64,000 nt of DNA from assembly GCA_963970005.1 (NCBI GenBank), contig CAXAMN010001425.1, positions 292,222-356,221 of the forward strand. The letters are read 5' to 3'. A model generated the notes under the pieces. It ran no database searches, was not told the origin of the DNA, and saw only the letters and a program-made list of their open reading frames with translations. Position numbers and translations under genes: made by a program. Shown here piece by piece: positions 1 through 12,040 of this stretch (the first letter of the stretch is position 1; every line of letters begins with the position of its first letter). Origin of the DNA: Durusdinium trenchii (Eukaryota > Sar > Dinophyceae > Suessiales > Symbiodiniaceae).

Positions 1-460
1 TTGGGCGCTTTTGAACCCCTGAGAAATTTCTACAGAAAGTGTTGGTTTCCATAGTTTTGTTCCATTATCAATGAATGCGGCCTCCAGCGTGCGGCGTTCC
101 AAAGTTTCACTCTGAGGTTAATTCAGATGTGACCGTTAGGGTCCCGGAACGGAGCTTCAGTCAGATGGAATGCTACATAGTGATGGCTACATAGTGATTG
201 CTACATAGATATACCAGTAATAATAACGCCATAATATCATGGTGTTAGTATATTTGATATACATATGAATCAAACTGATGATATGTACTAAATGAGTTTA
301 CGTTCCTTGTTGGATACTTTCTTCGTTCCTAGTTAGTAGATTTAATTTATTTACTGCAAGATAAAGGGTTATTTGCCAAGGTCTCTAGGCGAGATCTCCT
401 CCAACCCATACACGTGAAAGGAACAAGGCTCCAGAGGACTGACAGGATTGAAAAAAGGAA
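1..460. other. AT-rich intergenic sequence, no gene seen
   Basis: No convincing open frame or splice-bordered exon is visible. The only structure is a short direct repetition of 'gctacatagtgat' around 173-208. Confidence 0.5.
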
Positions 461-567
461 AAGTCAGCAAGAACAATTAGAAAACCACTCTCCTGGAAGT
501 GCTGATGAACAAGCTTTTCTAACACCTGCTGTGAAAAAGTGAACACCTACTTTACACCAAAAAGCCT

Positions 568-1190
568 TAGAGGCAAGCTTCGGACAGGCTTCGGACAGGC
601 CACAGAGAGGCCGGGGCAGGCCTGCCGGCTGCCGAGGAGCGTTTGAGGGCCGGGCCCGTGGGTGTCTAACGTTGCCTTCGGAAGCCCATAGAAAAAGCTT
701 TGTGGGCCAAGCTGCGGCCTGCAGAAACGTTTGCGGGCGGGGCCCGTGGGTGAAGAGAAGAGGCAGGCTTCGGACAGGCCACAGAGAGGCCGCGTTGCCT
801 TCGGAAGCCCATAGAAGAAGCTTTGTGGCCAAGCTGCGGCTTGCAGAAACGTTTGCGGGCGGGGCCCGTGGGTGAAGAGAAGAGGCAGGCTTCGGACAGG
901 CCACGAAGCCTTTGAGGGCGGGGCCCGTGGGTGTCTAACGTTGCCTTCGGAAGCCCATAGAAAAAGCTTTGTGGGCCAAGCTGCGGCCTGCAGAAACGTT
1001 TGCGGGCGGGGCCCGTGGGTGAAGAGAAGAGGCAGGCTTCGGACAGCCACAGAGAGGCCGGGGCAGGCCTGCCGGCTGCCGAGAAGCGTTTGAGGGCGGG
1101 GCCCGTGGGTGTCTAACGTTGCTTTCGGAAAAGCCCATAAGAAGAGGAGAGGCAGGCCTCGGACAGGCCACCGAGAGGCCGCGGCCAACC
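568..1190. repeat. GC-rich composite tandem repeat
   Basis: Two modules alternate. One contains 'ggcttcggacaggccaca' (near 586, 767, 888, 1035 and 1153) and the other 'gcgggcggggcccgtgggtg' (near 731, 852 and 1001). Related versions read 'gggcccgtgggtgtctaacg'. Spacing between repeats of the first module is about 120-180 bp, so units are shuffled rather than strictly periodic. Open frames exist on both strands only because the unit lacks stops; they are repeat-derived and not called as genes. Confidence 0.85.
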
Positions 1191-1522
1191 ACAATGCACC
1201 TGCACACATGCCTTTGGAAGTGCTTGGAAGGGTTCTGCAAGGCTTGGCCAACTGCTTCACCCTGCGGTGTCCCAGGCGCCTCCCCGCCTAGGCTTTGGCT
1301 ATGGGCCGGGGTCGGCGGATATATGTGTGAGTGACTGATGATCAATGCATCACGAGAAAGAGCACAAACAAGAATTGAGAAGTAACAGAAGCAGCGGCAA
1401 CGAAACAAATAAACACTAGAACCGGACCAAAGCCAAATCTTATTGCTGATGGAAAAGTTTGACCTTTGTCGGGTTGCTAGATTGCATCGACTGAAATTAA
1501 GGTGCAAGCCACAAGTTAACTT

Positions 1523-1927
1523 GTGTGGCACAGACCCACCCCAGTGCAGAAGCCTGATAGCTTCGCTACCAACAGCAGGAGCAGTAGGAGGAGGCCAGCA
1601 ACCAACAAACCAGCATTAACCCGTCAGCAAAACCACGAGCAAAAAAAAAATGAAACAGAGAATGCGGATAGAGACACATTCTGCTTCCGGCCTGATGTGG
1701 GGCATCATTTTCAAAGTGTGCTCCTAGAACAAACAGCCAAACAACAATCACTCAACACGATCAATGAACGGATCTGGTGGGAGCGCTTGAATGTGATTCG
1801 AGCCGAGGACAAGCCATTTGTCATTTGTTTAGTCAATCTCATGGACACAGATGATCCAAGAGAACGCGCTTGGCTCTCAGCCAAATCCGAACTTTGGGCA
1901 TTTGCTAGGAGCAGTACACAGTTCTAA
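1523..1927 (+). CDS. Possible exon or small hypothetical ORF
   Basis: An open frame of 134 codons that begins without an ATG (GTG at 1523). Its second half has unbiased, protein-like composition with the segments NERIWWERLNVIRAEDKPF and DTDDPRERAWLSAKSELW. An acceptor-like 'cccagtgcag' lies at about 1540-1549, so a real exon could begin at 1550. The first half is low-complexity and rich in Asn, Arg and Lys. I recognise no domain. It could equally be a chance open frame; nothing upstream or downstream clearly connects to it. Confidence 0.25.
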   Translation: MWHRPTPVQKPDSFATNSRSSRRRPATNKPALTRQQNHEQKKNETENADRDTFCFRPDVGHHFQSVLLEQTAKQQSLNTINERIWWERLNVIRAEDKPFVICLVNLMDTDDPRERAWLSAKSELWAFARSSTQF

Positions 1928-1929
1928 TG

Positions 1930-4640
1930 CTCCACATGATTTTGGAGCGAAGATGTTTTTCAAACTTCTTGGTTTGTCAGTTCTCACGGTTCTCATGAGT
2001 TCGTCACGTCATATTTGGCCACCAGGAGGTGCTGAAGAACCTCATCACGAAACTCTTCAGCAAGATTAGTAACTTTCGATCCACTGTGTGGCTCCGGCCA
2101 TGTTGGGACCGGGCAAGGTCGGGGGGTGGAGTCTAAAGGTTTTCACGCTGGAGACACGACTCACAACAAACACATACAACCACCACAGACAGAATCGGTC
2201 GCAAGCCTTTGTGCATTTGCTTTGTCAAGCAGAACCCTCTTAAGTGACAGGCAGGACGACATGAAGAACAGGGAAGCAGAAAGTTGGCCTTATTCTGTGT
2301 GTGTGCTTTATTGAATAGTCCGCAAAGGCATGATTCTCCGCAACAAGTGCATCATACAATTACATACACGAGTCCGCTTTACTGCTGAGGGAAAAGATGG
2401 AGTATGTTTGCTCTAGAAAGTCAATTGTTTGAGGGAATGTCATGTGTGTGCTTTGTGTTTTTGTTTAACCAGCGGTGAACACGTTTGTAGTGCATTGCAA
2501 GTTGTTTGGCATTGCTTGCATGTGATTAGTTTTTTTGACAAGAATCAACGTTTTTTGAAGGCAATATAGACAGATGTGAGGCATCAGTGACGGTGATCGA
2601 ATTGAAAGAAAAGCGTGATTACCTTGTTTGGCCAACAAGGAAAGAACTGATTCACGGGCATGGGTTTGAACTTTTCACAAGGCATCGAATATTATGGAGT
2701 TGAAACTCTTCAAAAAAGCATTCTTCGGGGGTCCAAACGTGGTGTTCAGCGGGGTGAGAAGGCGGCGTCAGTACTCGAACATGAAGTGCAGGTGGCCAAG
2801 TCTGAACCACCATGTTACATCGAATCATGTTACGCCTCCCAAAGCATTGCCTCACCTATGGCAGGCGTAAATCGATCCAGAGCTTTTGCCAGAGAGCCGT
2901 GAGCCTGGAACATGGCGAGGCCAGGGCAGATTGTTTGAAGCTCTTCACTTACTAGACAGTAACTCACTAACTCTTGGAACTTGGGGAGACATGGGGAGAC
3001 CAAGAAAGTACACGGGGTGCTGACCTCATTTTTGCACTGACTAAGCAGTTTCTTGAAGGCTCATCGGTTTGGTTCCAAAGGTGGCGAATCTTGAGCATCA
3101 AGCCACAGACAAACCATGATGAACTATTGAACTAGTGACTCTGGCAACTCTTCCTTCATCAGATGCCCATTGTGGTGGTTTCCCACCAGTGTTCCCACAA
3201 TAGCAGTGCATACTGAGCATACTGCATACACTGCATTACACTGCATACCATTGCCATTCGCCATTTGCAAAAAAAAAGCGCAGAAACTCTTTTGGACACT
3301 GAACCGTCGGTATGCTTCGGTGTTTGCATCTTCCTTCGGGCCTGAAAGGCTCCTGCCTACGGGCTGTCAGAAGTGCTGGAGATCCTAGCTGTCCGCATCG
3401 TGAGTGGCTTCGCCACACCCCTGAGGAGCCGCCCGTCGAGCCGATGTGTCGCATCAATCATGTCATGGTAGCAAATTCCTTATTTTTCGCGATGCTGAAA
3501 TATTTATGTCGATATTCAGAGTCCAATCACAAGTCATCGTTCCAAAGCCTTTCCTTACCTGGTGCTGTAGCTTGCTGCTTAAGCTGCTTTCTTGAAGCTT
3601 GGGGATGGTGTGGAGATGCCTCACGTTCGGCGGGGATCCTAGGTGGGTCGGGAAAACGACGGTCGGTCACGAGTCACGCAAGAGACAAGTCACGCACCCA
3701 TGGCATTTCGAGAAGAAACGGCGATTCAGTGATGGCATGGCTCTTTCTTAGCTCCTGAAAGAAGATTTCGAAGGCTTCAAGCGAGAACAGGCAGAACAAA
3801 AGAGCACCGGGATCCGTTCCAAGCTCACAGCCGTGCAAAAGTATGTGGTTTCGCGACAGTGTGGGAAGCTTTGATAGTGCTTTGCTTTGCCTGAGCAGTG
3901 GGGCTTGGCTCCAAAGCAGCAACCTTGATGTGGGTGTGGTTTGCCCTGCAAAAATGTCACCCATCCATCCAAGATCAACACATTATGTTACATCATGATA
4001 CAATGACGCTGAGTCGAACTTCAGTTGGGCAGGTGTTGCAACACACTGTTTGATCAGAAACCAGTCTGCAGCAAAGAATGGAAATTGTGGTTTGCAAAAA
4101 ACGGTAGTTCATGGGTGCAAGTTTACAGTGCTTCCGGTGTAGAGACTGTTTTGAACCGAAACAAGATGCCATGCCTGGCCATGCCCATGTTTGACGTACA
4201 TGGAAGCTGTAAGCTTGTTCCCATGTTTGTCCGTCACCGCAAGAAGTTGAGGTGCTGAGGTGTTTGAGAGGATTGAGGGCCAGGCCTCCTTGGTATCCCC
4301 TGGTGAAGTTGGATGGTTTAATCCACCAGTTCCTTTGAGATAAATGTGCAGGTTGGATCCTCCCATATTTAGAAAGACATCGTTTCCATGTCATTGTACT
4401 TGCTCGGTGTCAGCAGTTTTGGACCGGATCGGATTTGGACTGAAACCGTGCAGGTTCTTTGATTGAGAAAAACGGAGTTTGTGCTGCATCAATGGAACCG
4501 GGTCGCAGGAAGGAGCAGAAGGACCTCCTCACAGAGGTGCCACGCCACGCGTGGTGCATGTGATTGACTTTGATGCATGGACCTTATGAGACCCTTATGA
4601 GCGTGGGGCAAAGATTGGGTAAATCAGTTTGCCTCATGAG
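1930..4640. other. Gene-poor stretch
   Basis: Several 60-150 codon open frames overlap on both strands here, but none shows splice-like borders, a recognisable motif or a clear advantage over the other frames. No repeat of note was seen. Confidence 0.4.
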
Positions 4641-4700
4641 TAGCAAGAATGCTACTAGTAGTAAGGCCAGGAACCCCTATAGTAGCTTCTTGTTCCTCCA
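4640..4700. repeat. CTACTAG-family dispersed repeat
   Basis: Contains 'gctactagtagtaaggccag' followed by a variant of 'gaacccctatagtagc'. It is the reverse orientation of the family that recurs at 11766, 19125, 24366, 38951, 46420, 48835, 51793 and 53455. Confidence 0.75.
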
Positions 4701-5114
4701 TGATTTGGGGTATATAAATCTGTGAAAGGGTAGATTTCACCGTCTTTTCACACCGATCTCTTTTTCTGCTCGCTGGCAGATTCGGTCACTTGATCCCTCT
4801 CGCAGCCTGGCCCCCTTCAGATCCTGATGCCTTTGTACAAGCTGGACTTTCTGGTTTCCTTCCACTCTCAACTCAAGGACGGTTGACCTTGGAAATTTGG
4901 ATTTACCTCATTAATTAAACAGAATTGCACTGTTAATGTAGAATCATGTACCCAATTTTTGTAAGAATGCTTAGTTTAATCTCTGGAATGAATTGTAGAT
5001 GCAAGTTGTGACAATGTTTTGATGGTTTGATTCCACAATCCCACCACGTCCCACACCAGATCCCAATCAAGTAACAAGAGTAACTTGCATTTGCTATGTT
5101 CTGTTAAAATGCAG

Positions 5115-5234
5115 GACGTGGTCCGCATCTTCTGCAAGAAAGATGCCACCCTGATCAAACCTGTCGCAGATCTCTCAGACCTTGCTGGTGACACATTGAG
5201 ATCAAAGTCGCTGGTGTCTTTTGACAGCATCTGA
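5115..5234 (+). CDS. Candidate terminal exon, unknown protein
   Basis: The sequence 'taaaatgcag' is followed by G, an AG|G acceptor, and then by 39 sense codons ending in TGA at 5232-5234. The peptide starts DVVRIFCKKDATLIKPVADL and ends LRSKSLVSFDSI. The mix of charged and hydrophobic residues and the codon-phased length (120 nt) look coding. No domain is recognised. A second coding island follows 150 bp downstream (5383-5494). Either this is the last exon of one gene, or an internal donor such as 'gctg|gtgaca' removes the stop. The two readings cannot be separated by eye. Confidence 0.45.
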   Translation, partial: DVVRIFCKKDATLIKPVADLSDLAGDTLRSKSLVSFDSI

Positions 5235-5382
5235 CATGATTTTGCGAGGGTGTGCTTAGCTGAGCCAAGACGGAAGCTCCTTCTGAACAGTAATTATGTT
5301 CCAAGACTAGAGAATACTAGAGATGTTTCTTCATGCGACCAGTTACCTTCTTAAGCCATCTTAAGCCGATTCCTCAACCTAG

Positions 5383-5494
5383 GCCCAAGCGCTCTTGCGC
5401 TACTGGCCGCACTGTGCTAGCTCCAAGTCGGTGGCCGAGTGGGGTCCGGAGATGTTGGACGACCGTCAGGACGACCGTCCTGATGCTTTACGAG
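5383..5494 (+). CDS. Candidate internal exon, unknown protein
   Basis: Bounded by acceptor 'ctcaacctag' before 5383 and a perfect consensus donor 'gtaagt' after 5494. It is open in one frame across its whole length: AQALLRYWPHCASSKSVAEW, then GPEMLDDRQDDRPDALR, leaving one base (phase 0 in, phase 1 out). The C-terminal part is acidic and hydrophilic. No family is recognised. It probably belongs to the same transcript as other + strand islands in 5.1-8.9 kb, but the connecting exons were not resolved. Confidence 0.55.
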
Positions 5495-6448
5495 GTAAGT
5501 ATGAAGATGGTAGTCCTGCAGAAATTGTGAAGTATGCCTAGGTGATGGCCACACGATTCAGGGTGTAAGATGGTGTAAGTCAGATGTCGCCAGACTGATT
5601 TTGATCAACTCCCATGTCAACAACGTGTTTTGAAATCAAGCACGTGATGTATTCATAAACTGCCAAAGTAGCAAGAGCCATGACATGAATACAATAGTTC
5701 GCCTTAGCGGCCATGTCCTAAGCAGTCCTAAGCCAACCCAAGGCATCCAATGCGTGAAAATTGAATAGACGGTACTTGCAGGTCATGTTGCATGCCATTA
5801 GCGTTCATAAGCCGAAGGACATCGCGCATAGCTCCAACAGCAACACCAGATACTGCAAGTCCTTCCTTAGACATGCCACTGCCTTGGGCGGCCCCATGTC
5901 CTCTCAAATGTTGACAACGATTCACTGTCATCTTTGTAGCATAACAACTCCAGGTTGTGTGAACGTCGACACCGTCACCGTCCACGGTTGAAGCATGTTG
6001 AAGCTATTGTAACATTTGTAACTCAAACTAGCAGTGTCGTTGTGACACTGGCAATGTGCAAAGGGGCGGGCGGGGCCTGGCGGAAGGATTTGTACAGTTG
6101 TATACAATTGGAATGTTTTGCACAAAAGCCCAGAAGTATAGATAGAAGTAGACAACTTTTCCGCTCGTATTTGCATGTGTCGGGATCGGTCTTCACGTGC
6201 ATTGGAATCAGCTTGAAGTAGAATCTTGATGAATGTTGGTTGATATTTGGATGGTCGACGGGAAAAGACGACAACAACGTATTTCCTGGGAACACCCTGT
6301 TCCACCTGCGTGACATTCATTCGTTTGCAGTTCATTGTGGGGCGGTCCATCACTCAGGCAAACCATCTTCCTTGGAGAGTTAGAAGACATGATCCACACC
6401 ATGCCTGCTGTGGACTTCAAGTCCATTGGAGACGGGGAGCCCAAGCAG

Positions 6449-6549
6449 GATCAATTTGCGCGACCCTGCGCGACCCTGCGCATCTCCCTGGTTTCATAGT
6501 GCACCCCACTTTCTTGGACCTCTATAAGAAGAAGGCGGCAGCATGGCAG
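6449..6549 (+). CDS. Possible exon with an internal 10-bp duplication
   Basis: After 'cccaagcag' the frame reads SICATLRDPAHLPGFIVHPT then FLDLYKKKAAAWQ and ends at a gt dinucleotide ('catggcag|gtctta'). Just upstream a different frame also looks coding (MIHTMPAVDFKSIGDGEPKQ, about 6391-6450). The two frames meet at a direct duplication of 'gcgaccctgc' (about 6460-6480). One reading is a pseudogene frameshifted by that duplication. Another is an acceptor at 6448 joining phases properly. Function unknown. Confidence 0.3.
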
Positions 6550-7365
6550 GTCTTAAAGTCATTCGGAAGCCAATGGTACTGATAGCACAAGTCCACTTAG
6601 TCACCAACGAGCTACGACCAAATTCACTCAAGTGCATGGTGACCAGCGAGAATCACCATGGGTTGCAAGCATCAGTGGAGCGTCGGCTTGGAGCCTGAGA
6701 TGCTCCAGATTGGGGCGTGCGACTCGCACGACCGGCCGAGGCAGCCTGTGCTCAACAGATTTCGGCGTGTTGTGTGTCATGTCACTCCGAGGCGGCGGGA
6801 ATCGATGCTCGGATTCTTTGGAATCTCTCAGCAGATTCAGACCACAGAAGAATCATAGACTGATACTCAGATACTCATAGACTCTTAGGGTCCTTAAAAC
6901 TGACCTCCGGACGTTACTGCTCATTCCAGAGTTGCCCTATCTTGCTCCCTTCCTTCGGCTCATGTCCTTCGCATCCAGAAATGGTCTTCGTGTGGCCCAC
7001 ACAGTTTCTGGATGCATCAGGTGGCTGAGAAGGCGCTGGGCATTTGGCGTCGGACTCCCTAACAACGCCATAGCACGCGCCATCGCACACGACGCACACA
7101 ATGCGCCATTGCAGGGCTCCCCCGCAGCAGTGTGGATCCATGGATGAAGAGAAGTGAAGAAAGCTATCGCAGAATAATGATAAAGTGAAAAGACCCAAAC
7201 CATCACCTGCTTGTCTTAGAAATGAAAAGCAGGTGATGCGAAACGGCGAAGCGTTTGTGAGGTCATCAGCCAACCGTGCGCTCGACAGTGCAGAACTGCT
7301 GGGGACCTCGGACGTGCGACCCGGACATAGCTGGACGCTGGCAAGAGGGCTTTGATGTCACTGAT

Positions 7366-7445
7366 CAGTCCATTACTAGTATCAAGGATGCTATTAGGTT
7401 GGAGGCCATCGCTAGTAGGTTGGAGGCCATTACTACTAGTGGCTA
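7366..7445. repeat. CTACTAG / GGTTGGAGGCC dispersed repeats
   Basis: Two back-to-back copies of 'aggttggaggccat' separated by 'cgctagtaggttgg' and flanked by 'actagtatc' and 'tactactagtggc'. It links the two repeat vocabularies of the window in one locus. The second vocabulary recurs alone at 43438, 52226, 58300, 58438 and 58925. Confidence 0.7.
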
Positions 7446-8412
7446 GAAGCTCAGGTTAACATTCTCATTTTGTGTTCACACCTGGCCGGACCTTGAGCCA
7501 ACCTGATTCATTCCAGCTGAGCGCTTTTGTTGCTTCGAAGGTCGAGAAGAGCTGCCCTTGGTGGTGAGCCGTTTGTACAGCAATGTCACCCAGGCCATGA
7601 AGAGTCATGAAGGGTGGAAGACCCCTGAAGAGTGGAAACGAAAGTCCACATTCATCGACTATGTTGAGTTGTTGCTTGCAATTGGAACAAACACAGATTA
7701 ACACAGAATTTATGATGGCTGAAGCGCACATGCCAGTCATGTTGCAGTTAAAGGATGCGATGAGATCATCGAACTGGACCCGTGAAGGGGTTGTCACACG
7801 ACCTTTTTTGAAGCATACCCTTTAGGCTGTGGCCTTCTCGTGAGAATCCGTGCAAGGTTGTTTGAGGGGCGCGTGCTTTTGTTGAGCTTACTCACCGGAG
7901 AGACAAGTACTATTACTGTATATACTATTATGACTATTATTATATATCCCTCACGAATAGACATGAATAGCCAGGCCGCCTGGCCTCATAAGTATTAAAG
8001 GATTTCTTGGGCGTCACACCATAGTGATTCTCGACACATCTCGACATGTAGTCACGTCGTCACCCGTTCTTAGTCGTTCACAGGCATGGGGGCCAAATGT
8101 CACGGTCTCAGTGCCGTCATGGACTGCTTGCCGGCGCACAGCACAAAGCATCCCGAGATAATGAATCGATGCCTTCCATACCAAGGCATAGCATAGGCAT
8201 ACATAGGCATGTTCCGGGCATTCTTGAACTGGCAGTCTTGTTCTGGCACGCGTTTTACACTATTACTGGGAGGTCATGTAGGATATTTGCGTGAAATGCA
8301 GATGCATGTCTTTGATTTTGCAGGATCCGCGATGAATATGGTCATTGTATGTCACTGTCATTGTTTAGGATTCAGAGGTAGAAGGCAAGCACACACTTTA
8401 TGCTGTACCCAG

Positions 8413-8832
8413 GTGATGTCCAAAACTATGGATGTTCTGAAGAATTTCATGGAGGTGCCAATCACTGGTGAATGCACCAAACTTGAGGAGCTCGTATGGC
8501 TGGTGGAGTGCCAACCTGGTAAGGGATTGTAGACACTTCACTCGGTCCCGTTCACATGTTTATGCCACAGGCAGACCGAGAGCTCTTCGACAACTGTTCG
8601 TCCAAGCATCGAAAGCAGGCAGGAAGGGTCTCACAATCCTGGAACATTTGCGTTCAGAAGGAGCCATGTGTCCAATGCCCGAGAAATTGAAGATCATCTA
8701 TATACTTTTTTATGTATGGTTTGCTTTTGTTTCATTTGTGTTGATTGATCGTTTATTCTTTTTACAGTACCCTTGAACTTATTTTAAGCCAGACATCTAA
8801 TTTTGCCAGAGGATGCGCCTTCAACGATTCAG
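8413..8832 (+). CDS. Three consecutive exons of an unknown gene
   Basis: Exon 1 is 8413-8518 (acceptor 'tgtacccag', donor 'g|gtaagg') and encodes VMSKTMDVLKNFMEVPITGE then CTKLEELVWLVECQP, ending in phase 1. Exon 2 is 8571-8713 (acceptor 'tatgccacag', donor 'tat|gtatgg') and restores the phase exactly: GRPRALRQLFVQASKAGRKG, LTILEHLRSEGAMCPMPEKL, KIIYILFY. A 23-nt microexon, 8810-8832 ('ttttgccag', then RMRLQRF, then 'ag|gtattt'), continues in phase 0. Three matching phases in a row make this one of the better-supported models here. The peptide is helical and basic in exon 2. No family is recognised. Flanking exons are missing, so length and function are unknown. Confidence 0.6.
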
Positions 8833-8980
8833 GTATTTTGTTAATCACCATACGAACAACTGGATAGAAGTGAAGGGTGTGTTGTGCACGCGCCAGTCTA
8901 GAGTTTCTGACCAAATGACTTTCACGTCACTTGACTGCGACCTGAAAACATCCTAGAGCATCCTTGGGCATTCTTTCCAG

Positions 8981-9075
8981 CATCTTATGCGTCGTTTTTG
9001 ATCGTCTGGGAAGAGGCAGATGAAGCTGACAAGAAGGATGCCAAGAGGGAACAACGTGTGGAGCACAGGAGATGA
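8981..9075 (+). CDS. Possible terminal exon, charged C-terminus
   Basis: Follows acceptor-like 'ttctttccag'. One frame reads SYASFLIVWEEADEADKKDA then KREQRVEHRR and stops at TGA 9073-9075. The highly charged tail looks coding. The phase does not match the microexon ending at 8832, so a further exon or a different gene is needed. Confidence 0.35.
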
Positions 9076-9754
9076 GCCACACTCCATTGAACCCTGCGTC
9101 CAAACCAGTGGAGTGCAAGGTTGATCAAGTCTATTGACATCTATTGACTCCTTAGCCGAACATAAATCGACTTGTGTATACTTTTGTTATCATGAAGACC
9201 TTTTCTTTCATCAGAACGTCGGCCGCCTTTTTCGAGTGGGGTCAGGTTGGGCTGCCCTGCAGGACTGGGCGCTTGGTTGGGACGAGGGGGGAATCATGAC
9301 CCTGTCACTGATTTCCTACTCATCGTGATACATGTGTCCTTTCAATTCAAGCCAAAAACCAAGGCCCCATCTCTTGGGATCTTCTACAGAACGACCTTAG
9401 ATAGACATAAATGCCTTAAGCGATTCAGGTGATGCTTGACTAGACCTGACCTTGCATGCACAAGAGACACAAGACAGGTGTTTGTCGATGTGTGATATTT
9501 GTGGATGTTTGTTTAACCAAAATAGGCTCCAAATTACGATGGTTCCATCAGAGAAGAGTTTGCCATGCACCCAACTTCCTCACGGGTCACAGGTGGTAGG
9601 TGCGCTTGCAAGGATGTATCTTCCAAACTTATATATGGATGACAAAATCAGCCCTTTCATCCAATGATGTTCATCCAATACCAGGCAAGTCCTAGGGTAT
9701 CAGATGCACAAAAGTGGTAGCTTTCATAGCTATAATCAACAGAACCGGGCTCAG

Positions 9755-11070
9755 CCCAAGTTTGGAGAAAGCCGACTCGGTTCGCAATCGAATTGGACCG
9801 CCTGCAGGCGATGCATGATCGTGCACACCCTGAAAGGGTGAGGTCGGCCGCAATACAGACCAAGAGGCCGAGACGAGCGGAGTCACGTGCATGGATTGAC
9901 CGTCCCGTTCACTTCTTGTTTCACGAAGTTCTTCACCGTTTCACAAAAACGCTCGTTTTGGATGAGAGCGAAACTTCAGCACTTGAGCTGTTTGAGGCAA
10001 GACAGGGACAGGGAGGTCAAGGAGAGTGGCAGGCTGCAGTGAAATGTTGGAGAAGAGGGACCGGGAGAGGGATGCTGGCACTTTGAACTTCAAAGCCTGC
10101 AATTCGATCACATTCCTTTTGTTTGGGACTCGGAGGTCTTTTCCTTTTCAGGCCGCCTCTTCGCCGCCTTCCAAAAACCAAATGGTATGGTTCTGCTGGA
10201 GTTCTCCTGTTCCCCACCTCTGGATGGACTGTGCTGCAGGCCACAACTGCTTGAGGACGGGCAGGGGAGCAAGAGTGAAGCTCAAATAGAGCCTTGACAT
10301 CTCCGGAGCTGGACTAACTTGGTGCAGTTGCTTTGATGTGATTTTGCTGATGGTCAGTTGCTTGAATCGACCAAACACGACCTCTTCAGGAGGTGATTTT
10401 AAAACCAGATTCCAGCTGTGCCCTTGCGCTCAGCTGGGGCCTTGGAGGTTGTGAGGGGATGTCCGAGCTCCAATCTGAACCCATTGACACAGATGTCTTT
10501 TGGCCAAGCTGCATGCTTCCTGCGCCTTCTGCCCCTGTGATCCTCCCAGAGACCGTGGCCTTGCCTTCAGCTAACATGAGTGGAGCCTGTTGCTTGGTAT
10601 TGCTTGGTCAAGCGAACATCGCAACATGTTCTTCTTCTGTAGTAAGCACTCCTATGTCCTCCGGAGCTGGGAAGGAGGGATTTTGGCCGAAGAGCTCAGA
10701 CAAAGACTGAAGTCACAACCGCGCAGATCCACCAAGGTTGGGATTGGGCTGATGAACCCATGAAGCAGCAACTGCTGCTCAAGGCAGGTCCTTTAGCCTG
10801 TCTTCAAGGACATTTGGCAGTGAAAAAGCTCGCATACCCAATGACTCATCTCATACCTGTTCAGATGGGTTTCTCCTTTTTATTGGTGTATCCGCCTCTG
10901 TGTTGTTTTAGTAGAAAAGATTCGTCTCCGTCGGGAGGGGTCTGGGCTTTGACATTCCAATCCGCACGTTTCTCTTGGGAAGCTCGGGTTGCAATGGGCG
11001 CTTTTTCGAGGCGCTGCTCGTGAACACGGATGGCAAGATCGTGGTGACACTCCCAGGGGGCGATCTTTGA
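9755..11070 (+). CDS. Multi-exon gene, unknown protein
   Basis: Five coding islands in order. (1) About 9755-10086 after 'gggctcag', containing RFAIELDRLQAMHDRAHPER and HFLFHEVLHRFTKTLVLDES; a donor may lie inside at 'gggag|gtcaag'. (2) 10152-about 10297 after 'ttccttttcag', containing RLFAAFQKPNGMVLLEFSCS. (3) 10390-10596, phase 0 to 0, bounded by 'ctcttcag' and 'g|gtattg', with EVILKPDSSCALALSWGLGG and DTDVFWPSCMLPAPSAPVIL. (4) About 10647-10734, HSYVLRSWEGGILAEELRQR, donor 'aag|gttggg'. (5) 10915-11070 after 'ttttagtag', with KRFVSVGRGLGFDIPIRTFL and ending NTDGKIVVTLPGGDL, stop TGA 11068-11070. Islands 3-5 are the most convincing. No domain is recognised. The start codon and the exact borders of islands 1, 2 and 4 are uncertain. 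Confidence 0.55.
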
Positions 11071-11765
11071 CATCCTGAAGCTGCAGAAAACAATGGAATG
11101 ATCGGAAGATCCATTCAACTCCAAAGACAATCCCCTTTGACCGTAGGTCGGCAAATGGAACAGGTGAACGAGATGGGTTCAGTTTGATGAGCGGCTTCGA
11201 ATTCTAATTAAAGCCGGACTTGGATTCTGCCACGCTATGACTAGTGACTAGTTGAGATCAAGAGTTGTCCGAAACCGGACTGTCCCCCAACTTTTGTCCC
11301 CTGAGCCTATACAAGGGTTTGCGCAGTAGCATGACTGCATGCACATCCTTTTGGAGCAGAGCCCCGATTCGTTGAAACGGGAAGGCAGCAGAGCGACTAG
11401 TCTGCTGGAAGATGCGTGTTCAGTCTGCCATCTGGCACCACCATTGTCAATTTGTGGCTCACGCCAGGATGCGGTCCACACTCGGAACATCACGTGCTTT
11501 CAGCTTGGACCCCAGTTGGCGAGCAGCGGACTGCTCGTTCAGAACACTGATGAAAATAACACGGCTTAAGATGCCTGTTTTCCCTTCCACTAGGCCTTCA
11601 CTACACTTTACTACACCTTAGTAACAGAAAGAAGTGATCTTCTTTATGCACCAGGTTTGCAAGAAAATGTGCAAGTCTGATCATAAATCATAGCCGCTAG
11701 CCCAAAGAGGCTCTAGTAAACTGGGAACCGAGTAGACACAAATGACACACCTGTCCAGAGTCTCT

Positions 11766-12040
11766 ACTAGGGTTGAGGCCATCGCTAGTAGGTCTTCATA
11801 GGTCTTCTAAAGGCTAGTAACAAGAAGCTACAAGGGGCTCCTGGCATCGCTACTAGGAGCTTTCTTACTACGAGGGGCAAGGACGCTACTAGGGGCTCCT
11901 GGCCTTACTACTAGGAGCGATCGGACGCTACTAGGAGCAAAGGGCATCGCTACTAGGAGCAAGGATGCTAGTAGGGGCTCCTGGCATTACTACTAGGAAC
12001 AAGAACGCTACTAGGAGCGATCGGACGCTACGAGTAACAT
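11766..12040. repeat. CTACTAG-family repeat cluster
   Basis: The densest cluster in the window: 'gaggccatcgctagtagg' once, then about ten alternations of 'ctactaggggctcctggc' and 'actaggagcaaggacgctac' with variants such as 'gatcggacgctac'. Units are about 20-30 bp and imperfect. It contains no coding evidence, although it keeps long frames open on the minus strand. Confidence 0.85.

Noticed and set aside
1320-1370. CTGATGA followed by GAGAAA, a possible hammerhead ribozyme core
   Set aside because: No paired stem II between the two boxes and no matching stems I and III. The other CTGATGA sites (251, 11548, 27836, 38873) also lack the GAAA partner.
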